38,781 bases of DNA from Chloroflexota bacterium (GTDB taxonomy: Bacteria > Chloroflexota > Chloroflexia > Thermomicrobiales > UBA6265), in assembly GCA_023424355.1 (NCBI GenBank), contig JAFAEA010000236.1, forward strand, positions 1-38,781, given 5' to 3'. Position 1 is the stretch's first letter; each line of letters opens with the position of its first letter. Below are positions 28,381 to 37,655 of this stretch, piece after piece. The notes beneath the pieces were generated by a model. It did not search any database. It was not told the DNA's origin and saw nothing but the letters and a program-made list of their open reading frames with translations. The position numbers and the translations under genes are program-made.

Positions 28381-29166
28381 ATGCAGTCCGTACCGACGAT
28401 TCGAAGAGGCAATCGAGAGATAGAGAAGCGATCGACACTCGACGTTCGCCTGAACGGGCATGTCGATGGATTCTCAGGCTACGCGTCAACTTTCTGGGTT
28501 GCCGATTCCTACGGTACCGCCATGGCTCCCGGCAGCTTCAAGAAGAGTATCCGCGAGCGTGGCGAGAAGATCCCCGTTCTGTGGAACCACAACTCCGACC
28601 ATGCCGTTGGCAAGCATCTCAGCATCAAAGAAGACAAGAAGGGGCTCAGCGTCGATATCGGCATTGCCGATGACGGCGATGCCGGTAGCGTTCTGCTGAA
28701 GCGTTTGCGCTTTGGTGTGCCGCTGGGCATGAGCTTCGGCTTCCAGCGCATCAAGAGCCGATCCGGCACAGACGATGATCCCATCGACCTCAGCCAGCTC
28801 CCTGCTGGCGTGAAGAAGAGCGAGATCGAGGTGTATCTGGAGAACGCGTACTGGGAATCCAGCGCGGTAACGTTCGCCGCAAACCAATCCGCAACCATCG
28901 ACACAATCCGCAGCGATCAGGATATCGAAAGCCTGGCTGCACTTTCCCAAACATTGGAAGACCTGCGTTCTGGCGACCTCGATCTCGAGGATGGCCGCTG
29001 GGCGCTGCTTCAAGAGATGGTCGCCGCATTCCAGGAGCGAAGCGAGCCGGAGCCGGATCCCGACGAGGATTCCACTCCACTCATTGCCGTGAATGCACGA
29101 CGCAGAACGATTGACATTGAACTTGCGCTGGCGAACGCCAGGGCCATTACAGGAGCCTACAAATGA
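28381..29166 (+). CDS. HK97-type prohead protease (S78)
   Basis: This 261-residue protein is read from ATG 28381 after GAGGTGG. It matches the S78/U35 herpesvirus-like protease family: TLDVRLNGHVDGFSGYAS, APGSFKKSI, PVLWNHNSDHAVGK (catalytic His region), then VPLGMSFGFQ (serine region) and YWESSAVTFAANQSA. It cleaves the capsid delta domain and itself during head maturation. The C-terminal 90 residues are acidic and may serve a scaffold function. It overlaps the capsid gene by 4 bases (ATGA), typical of this pair. Confidence 0.9.
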   Translation: MQSVPTIRRGNREIEKRSTLDVRLNGHVDGFSGYASTFWVADSYGTAMAPGSFKKSIRERGEKIPVLWNHNSDHAVGKHLSIKEDKKGLSVDIGIADDGDAGSVLLKRLRFGVPLGMSFGFQRIKSRSGTDDDPIDLSQLPAGVKKSEIEVYLENAYWESSAVTFAANQSATIDTIRSDQDIESLAALSQTLEDLRSGDLDLEDGRWALLQEMVAAFQERSEPEPDPDEDSTPLIAVNARRRTIDIELALANARAITGAYK

Positions 29167-30422
29167 ACACCAAGGATCTGATGGGCCGCATGGATGCGGT
29201 GATTACCGAACTGGAAGACCTTCGAGCCAAGGATTCACTCAACGACGATCAGGAAGCGCGCGTTGATGCGCTCATGGTCGAGCTCAACGATCTCGGTCCG
29301 AAGATTCAGCGCAGCCAGGCGGCCGACGCTGCTATCGAGGCCCACAAGGCACAGAGCCAGAGCCGTGGCGCAGCTGCCAACGTGCAGCCGAAGGGCGAGG
29401 CTGGCAAGGTCTCTCCTGCCGAAGCTCGCAAGAGCATCGGCGATCAGGTTGTCGAATCTGCCGAGTACAAGCAGTTCATCGCGAGCGGTGGCGCTCGTGG
29501 CCAGTTCTCGGTGGACGTTGAGTCTCGAGCGCTGGTTCACACCGGTCTGCTTCCGGCTGACTACGTTGAGCCGATGCGCATCCCAGGCATCATGCGGCCA
29601 GCCGATCCGTTCGGCAGCCTTCGTGATGTGATCACCGTTGGCCAGACCGACAGTGACGCGCTCATCTACTTCCGCGAAACCGCGTTCACCAACAATGCTG
29701 CGGCAGTTGGTGAATCCACCGCCATGGATGAGACCAGCGGCCTCAAGCCAGAATCTGGCCTGACGTTCGCCCAGGTGGTTGACGGTGTTGCGACGATCGC
29801 TCACTGGATCCCGATCACCAAGCAGACGCTGTGGAACGCTCCAGAGCTTCGCAGCTACATCGAAGGTCGCCTGATTGATGGCCTCAACATGGAAGAGAAC
29901 GATCAGCTGCTGAACGGCAATGGCACTGGTGACAACCTCACCGGCCTGCTGAACGTCTCTGGCGTGCAGGCGCTGGACGCTGCGTACTTCACCGCCAACG
30001 CTGTGAACGATACCGGCACCGATAACGAGAATTTCAACCGCGTGCTTCGCGGTCGAACCCTGGTGAGCACCATCGGTCGCGCTCAGGCGAACTTCGTGGT
30101 GCTGAACCCGGTTGACCATGAAACCTTCATGGCGAGCACCGATGCCCAGCAGCAGTACTTCGGCGCTGGCCCGTTTGCGGCTGGCAACGTGCCGACGCTC
30201 TGGGGCATGCGCGCTGTGGTGAACGAGAACATCACCGCTGGCAGTGTGCTGGTGGGAGATGGCCGCCAGGCAATGATTCTCGACCGCATGCAGGCCACCA
30301 TCACCGCTGGCTGGGCCGATAAGGACTTCATCCAGAACCGACTTCGCTTGCTCGCTGAGAAGCGCGTGGGCCTCGCAGTCTTCCGACCGCAGGCATTCGC
30401 AGTTGTTGAGCTGGCTGCCTAG
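29163..30422 (+). CDS. HK97-like major capsid protein
   Basis: This 419-residue protein starts at ATG 29163. Residues 1-105 form a charged coiled-coil delta (scaffold) domain (MGRMDAVITELEDLRAK, then EARVDALMVELNDL) with a Gly/Ala/Lys linker near 85. The protease would remove it. The remainder shows the HK97 fold order: the N-arm (ALVHTGLLPADYVEPMR), E-loop (VITVGQTDSDALIYFRE), spine helix (SYIEGRLIDGLNMEENDQLLNGNG) and P-domain/A-domain (VGDGRQAMILDRM, then RLRLLAEKRVGLAV). It is the main shell component. Confidence 0.92.
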   Translation: MNTKDLMGRMDAVITELEDLRAKDSLNDDQEARVDALMVELNDLGPKIQRSQAADAAIEAHKAQSQSRGAAANVQPKGEAGKVSPAEARKSIGDQVVESAEYKQFIASGGARGQFSVDVESRALVHTGLLPADYVEPMRIPGIMRPADPFGSLRDVITVGQTDSDALIYFRETAFTNNAAAVGESTAMDETSGLKPESGLTFAQVVDGVATIAHWIPITKQTLWNAPELRSYIEGRLIDGLNMEENDQLLNGNGTGDNLTGLLNVSGVQALDAAYFTANAVNDTGTDNENFNRVLRGRTLVSTIGRAQANFVVLNPVDHETFMASTDAQQQYFGAGPFAAGNVPTLWGMRAVVNENITAGSVLVGDGRQAMILDRMQATITAGWADKDFIQNRLRLLAEKRVGLAVFRPQAFAVVELAA

Positions 30423-30424
30423 GA

Positions 30425-30709
30425 ATGAAATGGCTTGGCGATAAAGCCGAGAGCCTGAACGGTGAGGATGCGTACGACGGTGTGCGCATCCTCACCCCAG
30501 AGGAGCAAGAGCGCATGACCAAGGCCGACCGAAACACCACCTACACCCTCAACGGGCACCGATTCCGCATCAAGGCTGGAGACGTGATTCCGGAGGGGGC
30601 AGTGCTGGATGAAGAACGTTCCGCAGAGAAGGCGCCCGAGAACCGAGCCGAAAAAGCAGCGCCGGAGAATCGTTCGGCAGCAAAGAGTAAAGCCAAGAAG
30701 GACGACTAA
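30425..30709 (+). CDS. Small head-region protein
   Basis: This 94-residue protein starts at ATG 30425, two bases after the capsid stop. A middle beta segment (TTYTLNGHRFRIKAGDVIPEGAVL) is followed by a Lys/Ala/Glu-rich tail (KAPENRAEKAAPENRSAAK). The position after the major capsid gene and the basic, flexible tail suggest a decoration or head-completion protein. The family is not recognised. It overlaps the next gene by one base. Confidence 0.65.
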   Translation: MKWLGDKAESLNGEDAYDGVRILTPEEQERMTKADRNTTYTLNGHRFRIKAGDVIPEGAVLDEERSAEKAPENRAEKAAPENRSAAKSKAKKDD

Positions 30710-31308
30710 TGGCATTCCGCTACGCCAACCAGTCCGATGTGATGCACGAACTCGAGATCGATACCAGCGATCCCGAGAATGATGCCGTCATCGCTCAGAT
30801 CGAGCGCATCGAGGCTGGGTTGGCGAGCGCGTTTGACCACCGAGTAGGTAGGGAATGGGGCGCAGTGCCTGTGCCTTCCACACGCACGATCGCCAATGGG
30901 TGCACAAGAGGCGTCATGGTGTTTGCAAAGCCAGCGCGATCGATTGTGAGTGTTTCGCATGGCGGGAGCTTCGACGGCAGCGGCTGGGCTGATGAAACCG
31001 TCGAGACGACCTGGCATGAACGATTCAACGCTGATGGCCTGATCTATGGCCTCGAGCGTGAGAGCGGTCTGTGGCCAAGCCGTGTGCGTGTGGAGGCAAT
31101 CTGGGCAAGCGATACCGATCTCGCGGTGCCGGAAGACGTGAGTTACGCGTTGACGTGGCTCACGATTCGCCAGTACCGCAAGATGACCGCTTCACCGATG
31201 GAGATGGTAGGCCCGGACGGCATGACTGTGCCGACACCGGACGCCTGGAGCGATCCCACGGTGAAGGCGCTGATCGACAAGTACCGCGTGGTGGAGGTGA
31301 TCGTCTGA
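30709..31308 (+). CDS. Head-tail connector (gp6-like adaptor)
   Basis: This 199-residue protein starts with YANQSDVMHELEIDTSDPENDAVIAQIERIEAGLASAF, the helical start of HK97 gp6-type connectors. It ends with a helix (VKALIDKYRVVEVIV). A central beta segment VRVEAIWASDTDLAVPEDVSYALTWLTIRQYRK fits the family, which docks under the portal. It is the first of the connector set, with TGATG coupling to the next gene. Confidence 0.78.
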   Translation: MAFRYANQSDVMHELEIDTSDPENDAVIAQIERIEAGLASAFDHRVGREWGAVPVPSTRTIANGCTRGVMVFAKPARSIVSVSHGGSFDGSGWADETVETTWHERFNADGLIYGLERESGLWPSRVRVEAIWASDTDLAVPEDVSYALTWLTIRQYRKMTASPMEMVGPDGMTVPTPDAWSDPTVKALIDKYRVVEVIV

Positions 31309-31772
31309 TGGAGATCAACTTCGAGTTTCCGGACGCATTCGACTTTGCTCGGCGCTTTGGTATTGCGCCGCAGGTCGTGCAAGAGGAAATGACCACCGCT
31401 GGCAACCGTTCGTCTCTCCAGGGCGAATCGTTCACCAAAGAGGCCACGCCAGTTGTGAGTGGTCATGCTCGACGCTCGATCACTACGATACCGGCAACGT
31501 TCGCTGGAGGTCAGATGCGTGCCGGCTGGGGGAGCTACGGCACGAACTACATCGAATGGCTGGAGAAGGGGCGTGGGGCCATCGTGGCTGGTCCTGGCAA
31601 GGTTCTGCGATTCAAGCCGAAGGGCAGCAGCACCTACATCTACCGCAAGCGTGTGGGCCCGGCAAAAGGTCGATTCATGTTCGAGAAGGCATTGCGACGC
31701 CTGGAGCCAATCTTCTATCGCGAAATGGATGGTGCGCTTGTTCGCATCATCAACCGCATGGGGGGTGCGTAA
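31308..31772 (+). CDS. Head-tail joining protein (gp10-like)
   Basis: This 154-residue protein starts at ATG 31308 in a TGATG junction. It matches the HK97 gp10-like neck/minor tail family: a helix near the start (RRFGIAPQVVQEEMTT), TPVVSGHARRSI, then YIEWLEKGRGA and basic C-terminal strands. Such proteins sit at the neck and help terminate the tail. Spacing and order in the connector block agree. Confidence 0.78.
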   Translation: MEINFEFPDAFDFARRFGIAPQVVQEEMTTAGNRSSLQGESFTKEATPVVSGHARRSITTIPATFAGGQMRAGWGSYGTNYIEWLEKGRGAIVAGPGKVLRFKPKGSSTYIYRKRVGPAKGRFMFEKALRRLEPIFYREMDGALVRIINRMGGA

Positions 31773-32218
31773 TGGACGTTCCTGCTGTGCTCACTGCGAT
31801 GGCTGAGGTGATTCGGAGTGTGCCAGGCGTGAAGTCTGCTCACTACCCGGCGCCGAACAGCCTCTCGGCTAACAACTGCCCAGCGGTGGTGATGTATTGG
31901 GGTGGCACAGACGAAACGATGGTCAGTGATCTCAACGTCTCCAGCGGCACGATGTGGCAGCCGTCCGTTATGGCGCAGATCCTCATTCCTCGCTCGGGCG
32001 ACACACCGCAAGAGTTTGCGAGTGTCGATGCACTTATCACGCCGATCGTTGATGCGTTCGCGCGCCCAACGGCAGAGATCCCAGCGCTCGCTGGCAAGGT
32101 GCACCGGTGCCATGCCACGCGGATCCGTTCATCTCTGCAACTCGACTATGCCGGTAGTGCGTACTACGTGGCCGAGATCAACTTCGATATCAAGTTCCAC
32201 CGGAGGAAAACACCATGA
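31772..32218 (+). CDS. Tail terminator-like protein
   Basis: This 148-residue protein starts at ATG 31772 (TAATG). It has an N-terminal helix (VPAVLTAMAEVIRSVPG), then beta strands (VVMYWGGTDETMV, QPSVMAQILIPRSG) and a helix (FASVDALITPIVDAFAR), closing with strands (YYVAEINFDIKF). This is the pattern of tail-terminator proteins of the gpU type, which cap the tail tube after assembly. The sequence match is by pattern and position. Confidence 0.72.
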   Translation: MDVPAVLTAMAEVIRSVPGVKSAHYPAPNSLSANNCPAVVMYWGGTDETMVSDLNVSSGTMWQPSVMAQILIPRSGDTPQEFASVDALITPIVDAFARPTAEIPALAGKVHRCHATRIRSSLQLDYAGSAYYVAEINFDIKFHRRKTP

Positions 32219-32427
32219 GCGACGTGAAGTATCGCTACAAGGGTCCAGGGCGGCTGTACGACGTACCAGCTCGCGATCTGACCGCAGATGAGTTCGAGGC
32301 GCTGCATGGCGTCTCACGGCGCCGGGTGATCGAATCCGGCTTGTACAGCGAAGTGAAAGACACCAAGCCGGCTGACAAGCCAGCTGCCAAGACTGAGAAG
32401 GCATCTCAGAAGGACGGTGAGAAATGA
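32215..32427 (+). CDS. Small tail-module protein
   Basis: This 70-residue protein starts in an ATGA overlap. It begins KYRYKGPGRLYDVPARDLTADEFEAL, a short folded part with aromatic residues, and ends in a Lys/Ala-rich tail (ADKPAAKTEKASQKDG). Similar small proteins often sit before the tail tube gene in phages of this type. No function is assigned. It ends in an ATGA overlap with the tube gene. Confidence 0.62.
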   Translation: MSDVKYRYKGPGRLYDVPARDLTADEFEALHGVSRRRVIESGLYSEVKDTKPADKPAAKTEKASQKDGEK

Positions 32428-33659
32428 CCTGGACAATCGGCAACGAGGTAGGCAACAAAGCCGCATACGCTGGTACCGAAACTGTCACCGGCACTCCGGT
32501 GGCAGCTACGCACCAGTGGCTCGGCACCCTCGAGATCACCAAGACGCAAGACCTGGTAGCGACCGAAGAGGCGACCGGCGGCTACCACCGCATGGTGACC
32601 CCGCAGCTGGGAACGCCATCGTTTAGCGGTACCTACGCTGAAAACCTGACATTCGAATCGCTGCCAATGCACATGCGGTATGCGATCAAGGAAGGCAGCA
32701 CGGGCATTGGTGACGGCGGTGCCGTGGAAGCCTTTACCTACGACAAGTCGCCATCGTTCAACAAGGACGATATCGATAGTGCCACCGTGTACTACGGCAT
32801 TGATGGTCTTGCATGGCGATCGACTGGTGTGCGCCACAACGAGTTCACCATCAATATCGATGTCGATGATGCAGACGGCGTGTGGAAGCTGAACAGCAAC
32901 CTCATGGTCGGCAGCAAGGTGGAGATCACTTCGTTTGAGGGTGTCGCCACTGCTGGCACCACCACGACAGTGACGATGACTGGCGCGGCATGGACTGTAG
33001 ATCAGTTCGCTGGCCAGTTTGTGTTCCTTGACTTCGGATCCCACATCGGCGATGTGCGGCTGATCGCCAGCAACACTGCCGATACGATCACCTTCGATGA
33101 AGCCGTAGCCGTCGCACCGCCAACCGGCACGCCATTCCGCGTTGAAGGCAACCTGCCGACCCTGCCGGTACCGGATTACGAGAAGATCCCGACGTACGGC
33201 ACCAAGGTGTACATCGATGAGGTGGGATCACTTGGCGACACCCTGGTGACTGATCGCGTGATCAGCATTTCGGTGAGCGTCAATACGCAGCGCACCACCA
33301 AGCGCTTCATGGAGCAGCCGAGTGATCAGGTGAGCAAGCGATCCGGTCGTGGTGCCCAGGCAATCACTGGTTCGATCAGGCTGGAGCTTGATCGCCGTGA
33401 CGAGTACGTCGCGTGGCAGAACTTGCAGGAGCGCGCGATGTTGATCGAGCAGGTTGGCTCGGTGATCGATCCGGACGCTACTCCAGATCCAACCCGCAAG
33501 CGTGCAGCCATCGAGCTGGAGCGCGTGGCGTTTGGCACGCCGACCGAAGACAGCCGCGAAAACAACATGACCATCACCGTTCCGTTTACCGCGTACTTGC
33601 CGGAGACTGAGCCGATTCTCACGGTAAGCGCCACAAATGAGCTGACCGTTCTTCCGTAG
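32424..33659 (+). CDS. Major tail (tube) protein
   Basis: This 411-residue protein has the features of a siphovirus tail tube subunit: N-terminal strands (WTIGNEVGNKAAYAGTETV, LGTLEITKTQDLV), a middle part, and C-terminal FTINIDVD and SISVSVNTQRTT strands. Residues about 165-245 form an inserted domain (TTVTMTGAAWTVDQFAGQ, then RLIASNTADTITFDEA), of a type that recurs in phage structural proteins and probably projects from the tube. The tube would be the most abundant tail component. A hairpin follows the gene. Confidence 0.84.
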   Translation: MTWTIGNEVGNKAAYAGTETVTGTPVAATHQWLGTLEITKTQDLVATEEATGGYHRMVTPQLGTPSFSGTYAENLTFESLPMHMRYAIKEGSTGIGDGGAVEAFTYDKSPSFNKDDIDSATVYYGIDGLAWRSTGVRHNEFTINIDVDDADGVWKLNSNLMVGSKVEITSFEGVATAGTTTTVTMTGAAWTVDQFAGQFVFLDFGSHIGDVRLIASNTADTITFDEAVAVAPPTGTPFRVEGNLPTLPVPDYEKIPTYGTKVYIDEVGSLGDTLVTDRVISISVSVNTQRTTKRFMEQPSDQVSKRSGRGAQAITGSIRLELDRRDEYVAWQNLQERAMLIEQVGSVIDPDATPDPTRKRAAIELERVAFGTPTEDSRENNMTITVPFTAYLPETEPILTVSATNELTVLP

Positions 33660-33669
33660 TGATGTATGA

Positions 33670-33693
33670 GGCGGGGTGGTGTTCAACCCCGCC
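33670..33693 (+). promoter_or_regulatory. Hairpin between tail tube and chaperone genes
   Basis: GGCGGGGT and ACCCCGCC form a perfect 8-bp stem with an 8-base loop, 11 bases after the tube stop. AGGAG of the chaperone gene follows immediately. There is no T-run. Such a structure could reduce chaperone translation or partially stop transcription after the abundant tube mRNA. Confidence 0.62.
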
Positions 33694-33708
33694 CAGGAGT
33701 GCAAAAGC

Positions 33709-34071
33709 ATGCCAGGCAAAGAAGCAACCTTCACACCGTATCTCCGTTACAAGACGGTGGCCTATATCGAAGACGGAGCGCCAGTTGACGCCGAGCCGTT
33801 CGAGATCACGATGCGAAGCAACCTCACGATGGAGGAGGTTGAGGAAATCGTGATCAAGCCAGATTCGAAGCTCACGAACGCTGAGCTATGGGATCTGATG
33901 GCTCCGCACATTGTGAAGTGGCCGTTTGCAGATCCGAAGACTGGTGAGCCGATTCCGCCGCCTGCTGAAGCTGGTGGACAAGTCTTCAAGAAGGCACCTC
34001 CAGGATTGGCAAACCTGATCTACAGCGATCTATTGAAAGTCAATCTGGGGCATGCGGACCCAAAATCCTAA
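33709..34071 (+). CDS. Tail assembly chaperone, short form (gpG-like)
   Basis: This 120-residue protein is read from ATG 33709 (AGGAG 9 bases upstream). An upstream in-frame GTG at 33676 overlaps the hairpin and is less likely. It is acidic, helical and strand-mixed (MRSNLTMEEVEEIVIKPDSKLTNAELWDL), the type of the chaperone that coats the tape measure. A slippery CCCAAAA near the end lets some ribosomes enter the -1 frame and make the longer form. It lies between the tail tube and tape measure genes, the canonical place. Confidence 0.82.
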   Translation: MPGKEATFTPYLRYKTVAYIEDGAPVDAEPFEITMRSNLTMEEVEEIVIKPDSKLTNAELWDLMAPHIVKWPFADPKTGEPIPPPAEAGGQVFKKAPPGLANLIYSDLLKVNLGHADPKS

Positions 34072-34301
34072 AGCAGGCGTACTGGTTCGGAGTCAACTAC
34101 CAGCGATCCCTACAAGGAGAGCATGTAGCACCGCGAGAAGCGCCTGTTGGGCTGAGTGAAGCCATGCAGTGGGAGTTAGGGCCACTTCCACCTGCGGAGT
34201 GGGATCGAGAGTGGAGTGCCAGGCGGCGATTCGCAGTCGCTTTGGTTAGCAAGTTTCGAGAGGGCATTGAGTTTGCCCGTAGTGAGAAAGGGAGGCGCTA
34301 A
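33709..34301 (+). CDS. Tail assembly chaperone, -1 frameshifted long form (gpGT-like)
   Basis: Codons 1-119 are read in the first frame to AAA at 34063-34065. After a -1 slip on CCCAAAA the frame continues from ATC 34065 for 78 codons and stops at TAA 34299-34301, directly before the tape measure start. The T part (AYWFGVNYQRSLQG, then WELGPLPPAEW, then RRFAVALVSKFREG) has the helical, Trp-rich character usual for these extensions. It has no start codon of its own near its beginning. The fused product is 197 residues. The long and short forms together would load the tape measure protein. Confidence 0.82.
34059..34065 (+). other. Slippery heptamer for -1 frameshifting
   Basis: C CCA AAA fits X XXY YYZ exactly, with zero-frame codons GAC CCA AAA TCC TAA. 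It sits 3 bases before the zero-frame stop codon and at the start of a 234-base open -1 frame. I did not work out a downstream pseudoknot. Confidence 0.8.
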
Positions 34302-37300
34302 ATGGCACAGACTCTTGAAGTCATTATCAAAGGCCAAGATGGCGTCTCTCGCATTTTCAAAGAGGTGTCCAAAAGCGCCGATGCTGCCGGGAAGGCGGTT
34401 GAATCTGCTGGCAAAAGTGGCGAACAGGGATTCAAGCGCGTTGAGCAGGCTGCGGACAAGGCAGAGAAGGAAGTCAAGGATGTAGGTTCCGCCGCAAAAT
34501 CTGCGGAAGCGGACTTCCGAGCACTGGGCACTGTAGCCACGATTCTGGGCACGGGGCTGGCGTATGCCGGCAATAAGGCGATGGAGCAGGAGCGCCAGAT
34601 CATCGGCCTGCGTGCTGCCTACCGTGAAGCGTCCGATGAGATGCTGCGGTTCGCCGAGGAACTCGATAACCTCACCATCTTCAGCGACGATGATATTCGC
34701 GCTGGCGAGCAGTACTTCGCAACCCTCTATAACAACTACGACATGAGCATTGAGCAGATTCAGGAAATGATGAGCCTGACTGCCGACCTCGCATCGATGC
34801 GAGGCATCACCTTCGAAGATGCCAGTAATCGCATTACAGCCGCGATTCGCGGTGAGGCGGAAGCTGCTGAGTTCCTCGGCCTTACGATGAACCAGGCATC
34901 GATCGATGCTGATAATCTCACTCTCTCAATGTCCAATGCTGAGGCCGCACAGTTTCGCTACAACGCGCTTCTCGAGCAAACTAATACATATCGCGGTGTG
35001 GCTGCAGAAATCGCAGCCAGCGATGCGGGAACGATCGCCGATTGGAAAGACTCTATCGATGATGCAGCTGCATCGGTTGGTAACTTCCTAGGACCGGCGG
35101 CCACGTTTGCGAGCGGACTGGCCACTATCGGATTCGGCCTCACTGGTGTCACTGGTGGATTCGCAGCCATGCGAGCTGGTGGGCAAGCCCTCGCCTCGAT
35201 GTACACGACGCGGTTGGTACCTGCGCTTACTGCTACGAATCTGGCACTTGGTGGCGTTGGCGTGGTGCTGGCGCTTGCGGGCGCTGCATTCCTGAAGAGC
35301 CGCAACGACGCTGAGCGCCACCGAGAAACCATCAAGGCGCTTGCGGGCGAATACCTTGATCTACAGGTTGCTGCCGATCATCTCCGACTGTCGGGCGATT
35401 ATGAAGGGTCCGCACAGCTTTTACAGTTGAAGCACCAAATAATGGATGTTCGTGTTGAAGCGGATGCGCTGGCATTTTCTATCGGCGATACCAAGATGTT
35501 CAACGGCGAGGAACTGTCTGGTGACCGGTATCGAGAACTGTTTGAGTCTTACCGAATAACCTCTGAAGAATCGGAACGACTTTCTGCTACGCAGGAAGTG
35601 CTAAAAAATGCGTTGATGGATCCACGTATCAATGCTACCGCCCTCGCCGCCGAGATGGATAGGTTGTATTGGGAGTTCAAGCGTGGAGAAATCACTGCTG
35701 ATCAGTACATCGATCAGATGGAGTATCTCTCCCAAAATACCTCCAAATACGCAGTAGAAGCCGAAAAAGCGACCGAAGCCACAACCGGACTTGGCGCCGC
35801 ATTCAACCTGATCAATCAGGAAGCGCAAGGCTGGCTCGAGACGCTGCTTTCGCTCAACGATATCGACGAAGACGATACGTTCATCACGAAGCTACTCAAG
35901 TCTCTGGGAACTAGTGAGGGAGATCGTGCAGCAGTCAGCACGTTCCTGAGCGACCTCGGCGACATGTATACCAACCTCGACGATATGCCCGGGCCAGATG
36001 CCACGCATGAAGAGTGGGTGGCCTGGGTAAACGAGGCTGAGCACGGCACGCTCCAGTGGCGGTATCGCGTCGCCGAGGCCAACCAGGCAATGCTCGAGCA
36101 AGATGCGGCGCTGGAAAGTAACACCAGAAAGCAACGCGGTAGCGCCCAATACATTTATGAGAATGCCACCGCCAACCAGCGACTGGGTATTGATATCCGC
36201 AACACTGCGGAGGCAGCGATTGAGGCCGCAGAAGCGCAGGAACGATACGAGCAGGCTGTTCATGGCGCTGGTGCTGCCGTTCGTGAGCAGGCATTCGCTC
36301 TTGTCGAAATGCAAGAAGAATACGAGGAGATGGTTGCTGGCAACTTGCAGCGGCTACTCGATGTCGCAGGTTACGGCGATCCGCTGAGTAGCTGGAACCT
36401 TGCTGGTAATGCCACAGACATGAGCCTGCTGGCCATGGAGACGCAGCACGCCGCGACAGCGCTGGATACCATATATCGCGTCGCGGTTGGCAATACCGAT
36501 GCGATTGCGAACCAATCTGACGCGATCCACTCATGGGCCGAAGAGCTTATCGGCGTCCAGGGCGAATACAGCAAGCTCGATGAGCTGGTGCAGGCTGGAC
36601 GCATCACCGGACAGTCTGGCGTATTCGATGACAATTCTGAGTATGCCCAAGCACAACGAGCCTACAACGACATTGCCCGTGAGAATGCCGAGATACAGGA
36701 ACATGTCCTCACCATTCAGGCGAAGCAAGTGCCGCTCATTCGCGATCAGATGGCAGCGTATGAGAACTACATGCAAACAGTGGCAGACATGCCAGCGCAG
36801 CAGCAGTTGATTGCGCTCGGTTGGATGGATACGACCACGGCGGCACGGGCAATGGAGTTCCAGACGCTTGCTGTGGCCGCTGCGACGGGCCAGCTCGGTG
36901 CCAACGGTGAGGCCGTCTTCACGGACATGATCACTGGTGCCGCGCAAGCAGATCCAGTTCTGAAGGCATTGCTCATTGACATGGGGCTCATTAGTGAAGG
37001 GGCCGACGGTACGATCACCGTCAATCTCGATGGTGCCGAAGGTGCCAAGAGCGAGATCGGTCAGTTGACCGATGCCATCGTGAACCTCATCGATCTGTTT
37101 GACGATGGTGTCATCAACGGATCGTTTGTAATCGATGCTGAAGACAACGCGACCGGCCCGATTCGAACGGCACGCACGGAAGCTGAGGATCTCGATGGCA
37201 CCACGTCCACGATCAACGTCGTGGCAAATGATCAGGCGTCAGGTGTGCTTCAGGGCCTTGCAGCTAACTGGGGCGGCACCATCGCAACATCGTTCATCGA

Positions 37301-37655
37301 TGTCATCACCCGCCGATACGAACAGGGCACGCCAGGTAAGGCGCTCGGCGGCGTGGTGGAAGGATACGCCTCTGGAGGTGTGGTGATTCGAGCTGGCGAG
37401 GTTGGGGCAGAGATCGCGCACTTCGCTAACGGTGGCACCGCGCTCTTGCCGTCTGACGGCTACTACAGCGTGCCGCCTGGTACCTACATCACGCCGAACC
37501 ACGCGGTGAGCAACAGCTACGGCGGTGATACGCACTTCAACATCACGGTCAATGGTGGCGATGCCGAGCAAATCAAGCGTGTGTTCATCCAGGATATCGC
37601 GCCGGTACTTGCTGACGTGGCTGGCGAACAGCGACGCGCTGCGGGGGTGATGTAA
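34302..37655 (+). CDS. Tape measure protein
   Basis: This 1117-residue protein determines tail length. The first 70 residues form a Lys/Ala/Glu coiled coil (VSKSADAAGKAVESAGKSGEQ), followed by ALGTVATILGTGLAYAG. Two hydrophobic stretches lie at about residues 257-290 (FLGPAATFASGLATIGFGLTG) and 313-329 (GGVGVVLALAGAAFL), as in tape measures that enter the host membrane. Long helical regions follow. The end contains Gly-rich GGVVEGYASGGVVIRAGE, as in many tail proteins. At about 0.15 nm per residue the tail would be near 165 nm. It starts at ATG 34302 right after the chaperone stop. Confidence 0.93.
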   Translation: MAQTLEVIIKGQDGVSRIFKEVSKSADAAGKAVESAGKSGEQGFKRVEQAADKAEKEVKDVGSAAKSAEADFRALGTVATILGTGLAYAGNKAMEQERQIIGLRAAYREASDEMLRFAEELDNLTIFSDDDIRAGEQYFATLYNNYDMSIEQIQEMMSLTADLASMRGITFEDASNRITAAIRGEAEAAEFLGLTMNQASIDADNLTLSMSNAEAAQFRYNALLEQTNTYRGVAAEIAASDAGTIADWKDSIDDAAASVGNFLGPAATFASGLATIGFGLTGVTGGFAAMRAGGQALASMYTTRLVPALTATNLALGGVGVVLALAGAAFLKSRNDAERHRETIKALAGEYLDLQVAADHLRLSGDYEGSAQLLQLKHQIMDVRVEADALAFSIGDTKMFNGEELSGDRYRELFESYRITSEESERLSATQEVLKNALMDPRINATALAAEMDRLYWEFKRGEITADQYIDQMEYLSQNTSKYAVEAEKATEATTGLGAAFNLINQEAQGWLETLLSLNDIDEDDTFITKLLKSLGTSEGDRAAVSTFLSDLGDMYTNLDDMPGPDATHEEWVAWVNEAEHGTLQWRYRVAEANQAMLEQDAALESNTRKQRGSAQYIYENATANQRLGIDIRNTAEAAIEAAEAQERYEQAVHGAGAAVREQAFALVEMQEEYEEMVAGNLQRLLDVAGYGDPLSSWNLAGNATDMSLLAMETQHAATALDTIYRVAVGNTDAIANQSDAIHSWAEELIGVQGEYSKLDELVQAGRITGQSGVFDDNSEYAQAQRAYNDIARENAEIQEHVLTIQAKQVPLIRDQMAAYENYMQTVADMPAQQQLIALGWMDTTTAARAMEFQTLAVAAATGQLGANGEAVFTDMITGAAQADPVLKALLIDMGLISEGADGTITVNLDGAEGAKSEIGQLTDAIVNLIDLFDDGVINGSFVIDAEDNATGPIRTARTEAEDLDGTTSTINVVANDQASGVLQGLAANWGGTIATSFIDVITRRYEQGTPGKALGGVVEGYASGGVVIRAGEVGAEIAHFANGGTALLPSDGYYSVPPGTYITPNHAVSNSYGGDTHFNITVNGGDAEQIKRVFIQDIAPVLADVAGEQRRAAGVM

